Assembly (NCBI RefSeq): GCF_001544555.2
Contig: NZ_FCOK02000036.1
Location: 1 to 64,000 of the forward strand
DNA length: 64,000 nucleotides
Reading direction: 5' to 3'
Origin: Caballeronia udeis
Lineage (GTDB): Bacteria > Pseudomonadota > Gammaproteobacteria > Burkholderiales > Burkholderiaceae
A program made the translations under genes and the position numbers. This document shows positions 26,812 to 37,100 of this stretch, piece by piece; positions within the stretch are counted from its first letter, which is position 1, and every line of letters begins with the position of its first letter. The notes under the pieces were generated by a model. It did not search any database, had not been told where the DNA came from, and saw nothing but the letters and a program-made list of their open reading frames with translations.

Positions 26812-27273
26812 ATGACGAACGTCTTTTTTTCTGCCGCTGACTGCGTGACACCCACCATGACCGCACAAACTGATACAGCCGCAGCATTCCCTTCATCGGT
26901 CGTTACGCTGCAAAGCAAATACGACTTCGAGGCGACCGTTTCCCGGCTTAAGGCAGCGCTGGCTGCGCATGGCGTAACGCTCTTCGCCGATATTGACCAG
27001 AGCGCAGCCGCTACGAAGGCCGGTACGAGCTTGAGGCCCACGCGGCTCCTTCTGTTTGGCAATCCGAAAGCGGGTACGCCGGTGATGGAAGCCAACCCGC
27101 ACGCAGCGCTTGAGTTGCCGCTGAAGGCGGTTGTGTGGGAAGACAGCGGAAGCGCGGTATGGGTGGATTACCAGGACGTGACAGCAACGCTTGCGTTGGA
27201 CTACAAGGTAGACGCGAATCAGATTGCTCCACTGAAGCTGATGCCGACGTTGCTAAGCGGAGCCCTGGCTTAG
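26812..27273 (+). CDS. DUF302 domain protein
   Basis: A 153-residue protein with one DUF302 domain: LQSKYDFEATVSRLKAALAA, HGVTLFADIDQSAAA, RPTRLLLFGNPKAGTPVMEA and LPLKAVVWEDS. DUF302 proteins are small alpha/beta proteins of unknown role, sometimes found next to redox or envelope genes. ATG 26812 has a weak GGA site; an internal Met at 26857 would start just before the domain. It follows the thioredoxin-like gene by 70 bases and might share its transcript. Confidence 0.8.
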   Translation: MTNVFFSAADCVTPTMTAQTDTAAAFPSSVVTLQSKYDFEATVSRLKAALAAHGVTLFADIDQSAAATKAGTSLRPTRLLLFGNPKAGTPVMEANPHAALELPLKAVVWEDSGSAVWVDYQDVTATLALDYKVDANQIAPLKLMPTLLSGALA

Positions 27274-27406
27274 CGGCATGCAGCGTGACACGAATGCGCA
27301 TTCGAAAAATGGCTTTCGTCTTACCGTGCAGAGACGGGATTTTGTCCGGCACGGTAACATTGTCGGCTGAATCCAAACCTCACGCTCACCTCCTAAGACT
27401 CGACCC

Positions 27407-27868
27407 ATGACAATGTCATTAGCCCTCGACCCCAACTTTTGCGATCTGCTGACGGATAGCCACCTTCGGGTGGTTGGTGTGCCGTTGCTCGATCCGGAAG
27501 TCTTGCGTGCCGATGCCGCACGATGGTTATACGAAGACGCGCCATTTTGCGTAGTCGCGCACAACACGGATGCCGACCCCCGGTTTGTCTACGCAAACCG
27601 GGCAGCCCAGCAATGTTTCGAATACACGTGGGACGAAATGACGGCACTGCGTTCCCGGTTGTCCGCGGAACATCCGAATCGTGAGGAACGCGATGGTTTG
27701 CTCGAGTCGGTGCGCACCAAAGGCTATGCAAGCGGATACCGCGGCCTTCGTATCGCCAAGTCGGGAAGACGCTTCTGGATCGAGAACGTGACGGTCTGGA
27801 ACCTGATCAATCGCGAAGGAACCTATTGCGGGCAGGCCGCGACTTATCGGCAGTGGCAGGATGTTTAA
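27407..27868 (+). CDS. MEKHLA (PAS-like) domain protein
   Basis: A 153-residue single-domain protein. The PAS-type core reads LYEDAPFCVVAHNTDADPRFVYANRAAQQCFEYTWDEMTAL over residues 42-82, followed by GYRGLRIAKSGRRFWIENVTVWNLI, matching the MEKHLA domain found C-terminal in HD-ZIP III plant regulators and as free-standing proteins in bacteria. It probably binds a small ligand or partner; no effector domain is attached. It is 133 bases from the DUF302 gene. No ribosome site is evident, and the second ATG at 27413 is equally possible. Confidence 0.8.
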   Translation: MTMSLALDPNFCDLLTDSHLRVVGVPLLDPEVLRADAARWLYEDAPFCVVAHNTDADPRFVYANRAAQQCFEYTWDEMTALRSRLSAEHPNREERDGLLESVRTKGYASGYRGLRIAKSGRRFWIENVTVWNLINREGTYCGQAATYRQWQDV

Positions 27869-28079
27869 GCGATAGCGCGTCGGGTCCAATCTCACAGAGG
27901 TAGCTATGGACCGTCCCGTCATCCGTAGCGACCGTTGTAGCCGTAGCATCATGATCACCGCTTAGTCCGCACCTTGACCGCTAACACATCGCGGATACGA
28001 ATATGCATATCTGCTTTTGTTAAGACGGAGAATGACTGGCAGCCGTTAAGATGCGCTAACGATTATCGGGCGAACTTTC

Positions 28080-29084
28080 ATGGCTAGCGCACCCATTCTT
28101 ACCGACGGCGGTGGACGTCTCCCACCGTTACAGACCCTGGCGTATTTCGATGCAGCCGCCCGTCATCTGAATTTCACTTCGGCGGCGCGTGAACTCGGCA
28201 CATCGCAACCGGCGGTGAGCCATCGGATCAGTGCGCTTGAAGCAGACCTTGGCATGCCGCTTTTCAAGCGCTTGCACCGAGGCGTTGAACTGACGGAGGA
28301 GGGAGCCAACCTGTTCGAAGCCGTGTTCGAGAGCCTGGACAGCATCCGCTCCCGGGTGTCTGACATACGGTCACGTCGCCGGCGCCGCACCTTGACCCTT
28401 GCAACCGATTTCGGCTTTGCGTCGTACTGGCTGTTGCCCCGGCTTGCCGAACTGCGCAGCCTGATGCCGGAGTTCGACGTTCGCATTACGTCGTCGCAAC
28501 AGGACTTCGACGCCATGCGCGATCACGCAGACCTCGCTATCACGTTCGGCTCCGGCCGGTGGTCGGGCTGCACGGTTCAGAGATTGTTTGCGGAGACGGT
28601 CGTGCCGGTCTGCGCTCCTTCCTTGCTTAAGAACACGGAGGATCAACTCAGCCGCCGGGATCTTGCCGCACAGCGTTTCCTGCATCTGGAGAGTGCTGTT
28701 CCCGCGAGGTGGCTTACGTGGGCGGACTGGTTCAACGAGCACGACTTCACCCCCGCGCCCGATAGCCGGCACTTCACATTCAATAGTTACTCCAATGTGA
28801 TCGAGGCGACGGTAGCGGGACAAGGTGTTGCCCTCGGATGGATTCCGTTAATCGACCCGCTTATCAAGAATGGCAGTCTGGCAATAGCAAGCAATCGGAC
28901 CATGACAACGAGCGGTGGTTATTACCTGCTCGTGCCTCCGACGGACCGGTTCGGTGAGGCAAGGGATCAATTGGTCCGATGGTTGCTCGCCGAGTGCGGG
29001 AAAGACGGGCAACATCAGGCCCGCTGGGTGGAGATTGCAAGCAAACGGTATAGAAACCCCGTCGCCACGCTTGATCCAGCCTGA
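28080..29084 (+). CDS. LysR family transcriptional regulator, GcvA-like
   Basis: A 334-residue regulator. The winged helix-turn-helix is LAYFDAAARHLNFTSAAREL, then GTSQPAVSHRISALEADLGM, preceded by PPLQT as in the GcvA group. The effector domain (about residues 100-305) has RTLTLATDFGFASYWLLPRL and AVAGQGVALGW-like block (residues 240-250). Its natural target is not obvious: the gene on its right is a decayed MocR regulator, and on its left is the MEKHLA gene in the same direction. Confidence 0.9.
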   Translation: MASAPILTDGGGRLPPLQTLAYFDAAARHLNFTSAARELGTSQPAVSHRISALEADLGMPLFKRLHRGVELTEEGANLFEAVFESLDSIRSRVSDIRSRRRRRTLTLATDFGFASYWLLPRLAELRSLMPEFDVRITSSQQDFDAMRDHADLAITFGSGRWSGCTVQRLFAETVVPVCAPSLLKNTEDQLSRRDLAAQRFLHLESAVPARWLTWADWFNEHDFTPAPDSRHFTFNSYSNVIEATVAGQGVALGWIPLIDPLIKNGSLAIASNRTMTTSGGYYLLVPPTDRFGEARDQLVRWLLAECGKDGQHQARWVEIASKRYRNPVATLDPA

Positions 29085-29272
29085 GGACCTGACCTTGGCA
29101 TCTGCGCGCTTCCCGCGGATTCAGCCAACAACCGCCGGGTTTGCTTCAAGCATAAGCATAACGTTCATCTCTGCTCGTCCGATCTTTGAGCGCTGGCGCG
29201 CTCAGAAGATCCAAGCCATGCGGACCCCCTCCCGATAGCCGCAATAAAGGCATATTGCCACCCAGGCACGCT

Positions 29273-29752
29273 GCCTACGGGAACATCAAGGCCGTGGTGG
29301 TTGTGTCGCATCTGCAGAATCCACTGGGCAGCGTGATGCCCAATGAACGGAAGGCCAGCCTCGTCCGGCTTTGCGCGGCATAAGGTTGCGGTGATCGAGG
29401 ACGAGCCGTATAGGGAACTGCTTGATGACGCTGACCGGAACGAACCTCTGAAAGCATGGGACCGCGATGGCGGTGTGATTCATTGCGCGTCGTTGAATAA
29501 GGTGCTGGCGCCTGGTTTGAGGCTAGGGTGGGTGGCGTAGTGCTTTGGGTGGAGCTGCCGGCCGATACGGATTCGGGCCGGCTGTTCGAAGAGGCGCTGA
29601 CACAGGGCATTCGCATTGCGCCCGGGACCATCTTCTCCAATTCTCAGCGCTTCGCTTCGTTCATTCGTTTGAGCTGTCCGCAGCCATTCGATCAAACCGT
29701 GGACGGTGCATTGCAGCGGCTTGGAAGACTGGTTAGCGACATTGGCGCTTGA
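29273..29752 (+). pseudogene. Remnant of a MocR/PdxR-type (GntR plus aminotransferase) regulator
   Basis: Three frame-broken pieces match consecutive parts of a fold-type I aminotransferase domain. Piece one (frame of 29273) is AYGNIKAVVVVSHLQNPLGS and ends at a stop near 29383. Piece two, in another frame near 29374-29540, is HKVAVIEDEPYRELL, then the PLP-lysine region CASLNKVLAPGLRLGWVA. Piece three (29528-29752) is GGVVLWVELPADTDSGRLFEE, then GIRIAPGTIFSNS. Between pieces two and three about 80 residues are missing. The N-terminal DNA-binding domain and first half of the aminotransferase domain are gone. It cannot make a working protein. Confidence 0.85.
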
Positions 29753-30415
29753 TCAAAATGGCGGCTGCTTCTTTAAGCCCCGCTTAGCAGAAGTCTTTCT
29801 CCGGGCTTTCACAATTCAAGTCACGAGCTTATACGTCGCGCGTGATGTGTTTTACCGGCGAGCAAGCGCAACGAGGCATACGACAGTCGCCCGCTATTTC
29901 TGCGCTGTCTGGAGAATGCTGTTGACTTGTGAATTAGCCGCTGCCTAAAATTCGTTCATTGTCATAGATCGGGCTAATGCCTTGGACACTTGTAGTCGTC
30001 GACCTCTGGATTGTTTAGCTGCCTCACCGGCAGGACTCCGCGCTTGAATTCCCAGCCGCCGTCTTGCCATCAGGCAGACGGTGCGCGTCGCAGTACTTTT
30101 CCCGTGCACCCCTTAGCGCCAATCGGCCGCAGCGTTTGCTTGGCGTCCGAACGGAGCCTTGCCGCGAGCCCATACTTGCGGCTGCTTTTGCTTTGCACTT
30201 GCCCCTGTTGAGGAACCGTCGCGGCATGATTCACGCATGAGCCATGCCGGAGGCAGCACCCGTCTCACAGGGTAGTTTGCCTGCGGTCATCGGACTGTCA
30301 CACGCAGACAATACGGTGGGCCGCGCCGGCATTGCGCCGGTGCGGCCATTGAGAGTGCTTGAGCGGTCTTCGCCCAGGCAATGCACGCGAACACTACAAT
30401 TCAAAGAATCGCTTT
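29753..30415. other. Gene-free region and mgtC-family leader with strong hairpin
   Basis: No gene is recognisable over 660 bases. Near the right end a strong stem-loop lies at 30319-30347 (GGCCGC, G, CCGGC, 5-base loop, GCCGG, T, GCGGCC), about 70 bases before the MgtC-family start. There is no T-run after it. It could be a regulatory leader structure or an imperfect terminator of upstream transcription. Confidence 0.45.
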
Positions 30416-31123
30416 ATGATCTACGAGTACATTCTTCCCATGATCGCGGCTTTGTCGTGCGGCATTGCTATCGGTCTGGAGAGACAGTTGCGGCAGCGAA
30501 CGGCTGGCCTGCGCACCATTACGCTGGTGACCAGCGGCGCTTGCTTGTTTGTGATCCTTGGCGCCATGACCGGGAACGGAACCACGACCGTGACGCAGAT
30601 TGCGTCGTATGTGGTGTCCGGCGTGGGCTTCCTGGGTGGCGGCGTCATCATGCGCGAGCAGGGCGCAATCCAGGGTATCAATACGGCAGCCACCCTGTGG
30701 TGCTCAGCGGCCGTTGGCGTTCTCTGCGGGGCGTCGCACTATGGGCCCGCCATTGCGGGAACCCTGGTGATCCTCTTCACCAACACCGTGCTGCGCGAGA
30801 TAGGGCGCACGATCAATACCACGCCGGTGTCTTCCGCCGACCTCGTGCGCAAATACGTGCTGAAAGTAGTCTGCCGCGCTGAGGACGAGGTGAATATTCG
30901 GGCGATGATCACCAACTCCATGGTGTCGGCGCCGCTGTCGTTTCAGGGGCTGAGCAGCACGGACCTCGACGGCGACTCGGGGCGCGTGGAAGTGATCGCA
31001 ACGCTCGAAACGCATCCGAAATATCAATCAAAGGTTGAGGCCGTTGCGAGCAGGCTCAGCATGGACAAGGGCGTATCAAGCGTTAGCTGGGCTGCGCTCG
31101 ATACCGTGCCTGTGCCCGACTGA
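30416..31123 (+). CDS. MgtC/SapB family membrane protein
   Basis: A 235-residue inner-membrane protein. The N-terminal half has about four to five helices and the family signature IGLERQLRQRTAGLRTITLV (about residues 20-39), plus GVGFLGGGVIMREQGAIQGI and NTAATLWCSAAVGVLCG. The C-terminal 85 residues form an ACT-like soluble domain, as in MgtC and YhiD. Proteins of this family support survival under low magnesium or acid. The start codon at 30416 lacks a clear ribosome site. It is monocistronic, behind a strong hairpin leader. Confidence 0.88.
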   Translation: MIYEYILPMIAALSCGIAIGLERQLRQRTAGLRTITLVTSGACLFVILGAMTGNGTTTVTQIASYVVSGVGFLGGGVIMREQGAIQGINTAATLWCSAAVGVLCGASHYGPAIAGTLVILFTNTVLREIGRTINTTPVSSADLVRKYVLKVVCRAEDEVNIRAMITNSMVSAPLSFQGLSSTDLDGDSGRVEVIATLETHPKYQSKVEAVASRLSMDKGVSSVSWAALDTVPVPD

Positions 31124-31328
31124 CAGTGCGTCACAGCCTATCGGCATGAGCGCGTGCCGGCACGCGTGGGGTATGGCATGGGTTTTGAAAGGATGCATCG
31201 GTAGTATCCGGGACAGCGACGCTTCTGCGTACTTGCGCTGACACGGTATGCAGGTTCGATCCTGCCATGTGTGTGATGAGCGGGTGGGCGCATCTTCAGG
31301 CATCGCTTCACCCATTCAAAGGTCGCAA

Positions 31329-31433
31329 ATGAGTACTTATGTGTTGTTGGCTTGCGGGTTCGGAGCTGGACTTGCGATTGCCCTCTGGGGAATATTCGAC
31401 ACCCTGAAGTATTCCCGGCGCCAATCGCAATAG
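31329..31433 (+). CDS. Small membrane protein candidate, 34 residues
   Basis: The ATG at 31329 follows AAAGG by six bases. The product starts MSTYVLLACGFGAGLAIALW and then GIFDTLKYSRRQSQ: one hydrophobic helix with a basic C-terminal tail, typical of a single-span inner-membrane micropeptide with its C-terminus inside. It lies between the MgtC-family gene and the convergent efflux operon. I know of no homologue; support is only coding-like composition and the ribosome site. Confidence 0.4.
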   Translation: MSTYVLLACGFGAGLAIALWGIFDTLKYSRRQSQ

Positions 31434-31497
31434 CACGATGATCACGCCCATTCCACGGGCGATAAATCCAGGCGGTAAACTCCCGCGGCGCAGGCGT

Positions 31498-32940
31498 TCA
31501 TCCTGACGTTTGCGCGGATGTGAGCCCCTGCCATCCACCGCCAAGCGCCTTCAATAACAACACGCTTGCGTCGAGCCTGCGTGCATCGATCTGGTCGGCG
31601 GTGCGCTCGTTGGTCAACGCAATGGTCTGGGCGGTCACTACATCGAGATAGCTCACCGCACCCGCCCGAAACCGGTTGGTCGTCAGTGTCAACGCAAGCC
31701 CGGCAGCGGACGTTGCGCGTTGCTGGCTGGCGGCCTCGCTCTGAAGCGACTGCAGCGCCGACAGATTGTCCTCGACCTGTTGAAACGCGACGAGCACGGT
31801 CTGCCTGTAATCGGCGACCGCTCCGTCGTATTGCGAGTGGGCGCTCTTCAGCGTGGCATCGCGCCGGCCGCCGTCGAACAAGGTGCCCACCAGTTGCGGA
31901 CCGATGGACCAGAAGAGGCTGGGGGCGGTCAGCCACGGAGCAAAAAACGTGCTTTCGAGTCCGGCACTTGCTGACAGGGCGAGATCGGGAAAGAATGCGG
32001 CATGCGCCTCGCCAATTTGCGCATTGGCTGCAAATACGCGTCGTTCGGCAGCGGCAATATCAGGCCGGCGTTCGAGAAGCTGTGAGGGCAAGCTGGGAGG
32101 AATAGATGGCACAACGAAGGATTGCGGTTTGGCCGCAATGGAGAACGTCGATGCCGGCTCGCCGATCAACGTAGCGATCGCGTGCTGAAGCTGCGCACGC
32201 TGGACATCGATGTCCGTGTCCTGTGTCCGCGTACTTTCCAGTTGGGTCGAGGCCAGCGCGACCGCCGAGGCGTCGATTGCGCCATTCTTCAGTTGCTGCT
32301 CCAGGATGCGCAATGCATCGGCATAGGCATTGACGGTGTCGTCGAGGAGTTTCTTCTGCGTATCGAGCGAACGCAGGTTGAAGTAATCGACGGCCAGGTC
32401 GCTCGTCATCGAGAGGCGCACCGCTTCAAGATCGGCCTCGCTCGCAGCAGCATTCGCCTGCGCGTTGACGGTTGCGTCTTTCACGCGGCCAAACAGGTCG
32501 GGCTCCCACGAAGCGCTCAAGCCGGCCGAATAATCGGGGACGGTCTTGCCCGCAAGCGAATGGCCCTCCACGTTCTGCGAGGTACGGAACCGGCTCACGG
32601 ACGTGCCCGCGGTCACGGTCGGGAAGAAGCCGGCGCGCTGATAGTCGACGAGCGCGCGTGCCTGCTGCAATTGCGCGACCGCTTTCTTCACCGTCTGGTT
32701 CGATACATCAATCCGGCTTTCGAGCTCGTTCAACGCCGGGTCGCCGAAGACGGTCCACCATGGGCCACGTGGCTGGGTATCGGCAGGCGCGGCGAGCGCC
32801 CAACCCGCGGCGCCGGCATAGTGCGCCGGAACGGAGACGGCCGGCTTCTGGTAAGCCGGCATGGTGGAGCAAGCGCCGAGCGCGACGGCCAGGCAGGCGA
32901 CCAGGGTCTTGCGGGCGAGGGCGGAGGGTGACGTAAACAT
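31498..32940 (-). CDS. NodT/OprM-type outer membrane efflux lipoprotein
   Basis: A 480-residue outer-membrane channel of the TolC superfamily. The signal ends in a lipobox (VALGACSTMP, Cys at about residue 23), so the N-terminus is acylated. Two OEP repeats follow, with typical stretches LESRIDVSNQTVKKAVAQLQ, SWEPDLFGRVKDATVNAQAN and FFPDLALSASAGLES. It is the last gene of a three-gene efflux operon, 11 bases after the adaptor gene, and provides the exit duct. Confidence 0.93.
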   Translation of the reverse strand: MFTSPSALARKTLVACLAVALGACSTMPAYQKPAVSVPAHYAGAAGWALAAPADTQPRGPWWTVFGDPALNELESRIDVSNQTVKKAVAQLQQARALVDYQRAGFFPTVTAGTSVSRFRTSQNVEGHSLAGKTVPDYSAGLSASWEPDLFGRVKDATVNAQANAAASEADLEAVRLSMTSDLAVDYFNLRSLDTQKKLLDDTVNAYADALRILEQQLKNGAIDASAVALASTQLESTRTQDTDIDVQRAQLQHAIATLIGEPASTFSIAAKPQSFVVPSIPPSLPSQLLERRPDIAAAERRVFAANAQIGEAHAAFFPDLALSASAGLESTFFAPWLTAPSLFWSIGPQLVGTLFDGGRRDATLKSAHSQYDGAVADYRQTVLVAFQQVEDNLSALQSLQSEAASQQRATSAAGLALTLTTNRFRAGAVSYLDVVTAQTIALTNERTADQIDARRLDASVLLLKALGGGWQGLTSAQTSG

Positions 32941-32951
32941 GGACGCGATCC

Positions 32952-34157
32952 TCAGGAAGCGGACGAAGCGATCTGCACCGGCTCGCCAGGGCTGATGGCG
33001 TCGCCCGGATTGTCGATGACGCGGTCGGTGGCCGTGAGCCCGGTCGTGATTTCCATGTGGGTGCCGAAATCACGTCCAACGGTCACGGTCTTGAGCGCGG
33101 TTTTACCTGCACTGTCGACCACCGCGACGGTCACGCCATTGGGTCTGAACAGGAGCGCGCTCACCGGCAGGTCGAGTGCCGGGCTGGCATTCTGCAGTTC
33201 CAGATGTACCTGCGCGTAGGCGCCGGGCAGCAGCGCGCCGTCGTGGTTGTCGACATCGACTTCCACGTGCATCGTGCGGCTGACCGGATCGATCGCGCCG
33301 GCGCTGCGCGCGACTTTCGCGGCGAAACTCCTGCCGGGATATTGCTGCACGCTCAGATAGACCTCGGTGCCCGGCGTGACGTAGGGCGCATCGTTTTGCG
33401 GCACATCGACGAACACTCGCAACGTGTCTGTCTGCTCCACATGAAAGAGTTCACCGGGCATGGAGGCCAGCCCCGGCGAGCCGCCCGCCGTGACCAGCGC
33501 ACCCACGTCCACGTTGCGAGCGGTCACCACGCCGTCGAAGGGCGCGCTCACCTTCTCGTACGACACAAGCTCGGACAGGCGTTGCACATTGGCCTGCGCG
33601 GACTGCAGCATGGCGCGTTTCGCCTCCATGTCGCTGACCTTCGTGTCGGTGTCCTGTTGCGAGACCGACTGCGTCTTCAGCATGTCCTGCCAGCGTTGTG
33701 CGCTGACTCGGGCGTAGTCGAAGTTGGCTTGCGCCGTTGCAGCGTCGGCGCGAGCCTGGCTAAGCTGCGCATCGAGTTCAGGTGTCTGGATGATGGCCAG
33801 CGTTTGCCCTGCCTTCACCCGGGCGCCAATGTCGGCGTACCAGTGTTCGAGGTAACCGCTTGTGCGGGCGTAGATCGAGGCATCGGCGTAGGGCATCACC
33901 GAGCCGGGCAGCAGGAGTTCCTGGACCGCAGGGGCGCTGCGCGGCTTGATGACCGAGACACTGAGCGCATGCTGCGCGGCGGCTTGCGAGGTCAGCGCGG
34001 TGCTGGCCTGCAGTCTCGGAACAATGCCAATCACAAGCAACGCTGCAGCGATAGCGCCGAATGCCAGCGGCATCATGAAGCGTCGTCGTGTGGAAGGCTT
34101 GGTGGTCGTCTCGTCGGCCAACGCCGGTTGTTCGTGCATGTCGTTGTGATGGTTCAT
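32952..34157 (-). CDS. RND efflux periplasmic adaptor (membrane fusion protein)
   Basis: A 401-residue adaptor of the HlyD/AcrA family with an N-terminal membrane anchor (FMMPLAFGAIAAALLVIGIV). The lipoyl halves, coiled-coil and beta-barrel are visible: YADIGARVKAGQTLAIIQTP, SDMEAKRAMLQSAQANVQRL, and YEKVSAPFDGVVTARNVDVG. No lipobox. I place the start at 34157 (MNHHNDMHE); an upstream GTG at 34184 overlaps the pump stop codon (GTGA) and would add nine residues, which translational coupling could favour. It bridges the RND pump and the outer-membrane duct. Confidence 0.92.
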   Translation of the reverse strand: MNHHNDMHEQPALADETTTKPSTRRRFMMPLAFGAIAAALLVIGIVPRLQASTALTSQAAAQHALSVSVIKPRSAPAVQELLLPGSVMPYADASIYARTSGYLEHWYADIGARVKAGQTLAIIQTPELDAQLSQARADAATAQANFDYARVSAQRWQDMLKTQSVSQQDTDTKVSDMEAKRAMLQSAQANVQRLSELVSYEKVSAPFDGVVTARNVDVGALVTAGGSPGLASMPGELFHVEQTDTLRVFVDVPQNDAPYVTPGTEVYLSVQQYPGRSFAAKVARSAGAIDPVSRTMHVEVDVDNHDGALLPGAYAQVHLELQNASPALDLPVSALLFRPNGVTVAVVDSAGKTALKTVTVGRDFGTHMEITTGLTATDRVIDNPGDAISPGEPVQIASSAS

Positions 34158-34180
34158 GGTCTGGGCTCGTTTAAAGGCAG

Positions 34181-37100
34181 TCACTGAACGGACGGAGCGG
34201 CTTGGTGCACCGCTTTACTCAAGCGGCGCTTTTCGATCCACGCGTGGACCATGCCGAATACGACCGGGACGAAAAGAAGGGTGGAGACCGTGCCTATCGC
34301 CAGGCCGCCGATCACGGCACGCCCAAGCGGCGCATTCTGTTCGCCGCCGTCGCCCAGGCCGAGCGCCATGGGCAACATGCCGATCAGCATGGCGAGCGCA
34401 GTCATCAGCACGGGCCGGAAGCGGTTGAAACCGGCTTCAAGGGCAGCGGTCAGCGGCGCCGCGCCGCCTTGCAGCATCTCGCGCGCCGTGTTGATGACAA
34501 GAATGCTGTTGGCCGTTGCAATGCCGATGCACAGGATCGTGCCGGTGAGCGCGGGGACGCTGAGCGTGGTGTGCGTGGCGAAGAGCATCCACGCGATACC
34601 CGCCAGCGACGCGGGCAAGCCGCTGATGATGATCAGCGGGTCGATCCACGACTGGAAGTTCACGACCATCAGCAGGTAGACCAGCGCAATGGCGAATACG
34701 AGTCCCAGTCCCAGGCCGCTGAACGATTCGTTCATCGACTGAACCTGGCCGCGGATGACGATCGACGAGCCGGCGGGCAACTGTGCCTGTGCCTGGTCGA
34801 CGAGCCGGGTCACGTCCGACGCTACGCCGCCCAGGTCGCGCCCTTGTGCTGAAGCGAAGATATCGAGCACGGGCTGTACGTTGTAGTGCGAGACCACGGC
34901 TTGCTGCGTGCCGCGTGACATCGTGCCCAATGAACCCAGCAGGCCTTGTGGCGACGGTGAGGCTGCGTCCTTCGTCAGCGGCACGTTCGCCAGTGTCTGC
35001 AGCGAATGAATGTCGTATTGCGGTACTTCAGTCATCAACGGATAACTCACGCCGTTCTTCGGATCGAGCCAGAAGTTCGGCGTGGTTTGCGAACTGCCCG
35101 ACAGCGCGATCAGCAGGTTCTGCGCGACATCGCGTTGCGTGAGGCCGGCTTGCATCGCCTTGGTCCGGTCCACGTTGACGTTGATCGCGGGCTCGTCGCC
35201 GGGCTGCTGAATGCGGGCATCGACCAGACCACGCACGGTCCTCAGCTTTGCCAGCAAGTTGTTCGCCACCACGCGGTTCTGGGCGAGCTTGTTGCCGACG
35301 ATCTGGATGTCGATCGGCGCGGGGAGACCGAAATTCAGGATCTGGCTGACGATATCCGCCGGGAGGAACGCGAACGTGGTGCCGGGGAACGACGCGGTCA
35401 ATACGTTGCGCAATTTCGCCACGTAGTCCGCCGTGGGTGCGTGTCCTTTCTTCAACGTGATCATGATGTCCGCGTCAGCCGATCCGACTGGCGCCGACGA
35501 GTCATAGGTCAGGTTGATGCCGCTTACCGGCACGCCGATATTGTCGAGCAACGCGGCCTCGTCCGACTTCGGAATGACGGTGCGGATTTTCGCTTCGACT
35601 TCGTCTACGAGACGCGCGGTCTGCTCGATCCGGGTCCCGGTGGGGGCGCGCATGTGCAGGCGGATTTCACCGGTATCGACAGCCGGGAAAAAGTCGCGGC
35701 CTGTGAAGGGCACGAGCGCTAGTGACCCTAGGCAGAGCAGCATGAACACCAGCAGGAACCGGCGGCGGTTTTCAATGGCGCGGCCGAGCGTCGCCTTGTA
35801 GCCGTGGCGCAATTTTTCGAAACGACGTTCGAAGCCGGCCTGGAACCGTATCAGGAAAGCGAACGGTCCGCGCGCGGGACTGCCGTCTTTCGAAGGCATT
35901 TTCATCAGGTACATGGCGAGGGTCGGAATCAGCGTGCGCGAGAAGAAGTAGGACGCGCACATCGCAAACACAACCGCCTCGGCCAGGGGCACAAATAAAT
36001 AGCGGGCTACTCCCGAGAGCAGGAACATCGGCACGAACACAATGCAGATGGAGAGCGTTGAAACGAAGGTCGGGACCGCGATCTCGCCCGATCCGTTGAG
36101 AATGGCGTCGTGCAGCGGCTCACCCTGTTCCAGATGGTGCGTGATGTTCTCGATAGCAACCGTCGCGTCGTCGACCAGGATCCCGACCGCCAGCGCCAGC
36201 CCTCCGAGGGTCATGATGTTGATGGTTTGCCCGAGCGCGGACAACGCGATCAGCGAGGTCAGCACCGAGAGCGGGATGGTGACGGCAATGATCAGGGTCG
36301 CACGCCAGCTGCCGAGGAACAGCAGGATCATCAGCGCAGTCAGGCATGCCGCGATCAGCGCTTCCCGCACGACGCCGGTCACCGCCGACTTCACGAATAC
36401 CGACTGATCGGAAAGCGGCGTGATGTGCAGCGCCTTCGGCAATCCTGCCGCGATCTTCGGCAGCATGGACTTGATCTGCGAGATGATTGTCAGCGTCGAC
36501 GTGCTGCCGGTCTTTTCCACCGTAAGCAGCGCGGCGCGCTTGCCGTCGCTGCGCACGATATTGGTCTGCGGCGCATACCCGTCACGCACCTGCGCAACGT
36601 CCCGTACGTACACCACGCCACCTTTGACGGTCTTGATCGGCAGGTTGTTGAGCGCCGCGACGCTGTCCGTGCTGCCGTTCATCTGCACGTTGTATTCGCG
36701 TGCCCCGATCTTGGCCGTGCCGCCCGGCAGGATCAGGTTCTGCGCATTGACGGCATTGACCACGTCGCTTGGCGACAAGCCTTTGGCCTGCAGCGCACGC
36801 GGATCGATGTCGATCATGATCTGGCGGATCTTGCCGCCGAATGGCAGCGGGACGGCGGCGCCCTGCACCGTCGCAAGCTGTGTGCGAATAAAGCTGTTGC
36901 CCAGGTCGTAGAGCGTTTGCTCAGGCAGCGTATTGCTCGACAACCCCAGCTGCAGGATAGGGACGGTCGACGCGTTGTACGTAATGATGTTCGGCGGCAA
37001 CGTGCCCGGCGGCAGCACGCGCAGAATTGACTCGGAATTCGAGCCGGCTTCGGCGATGGCGCGGTTGATGTCCGCGCCGGGATGAAAGAAGATCTTGATG

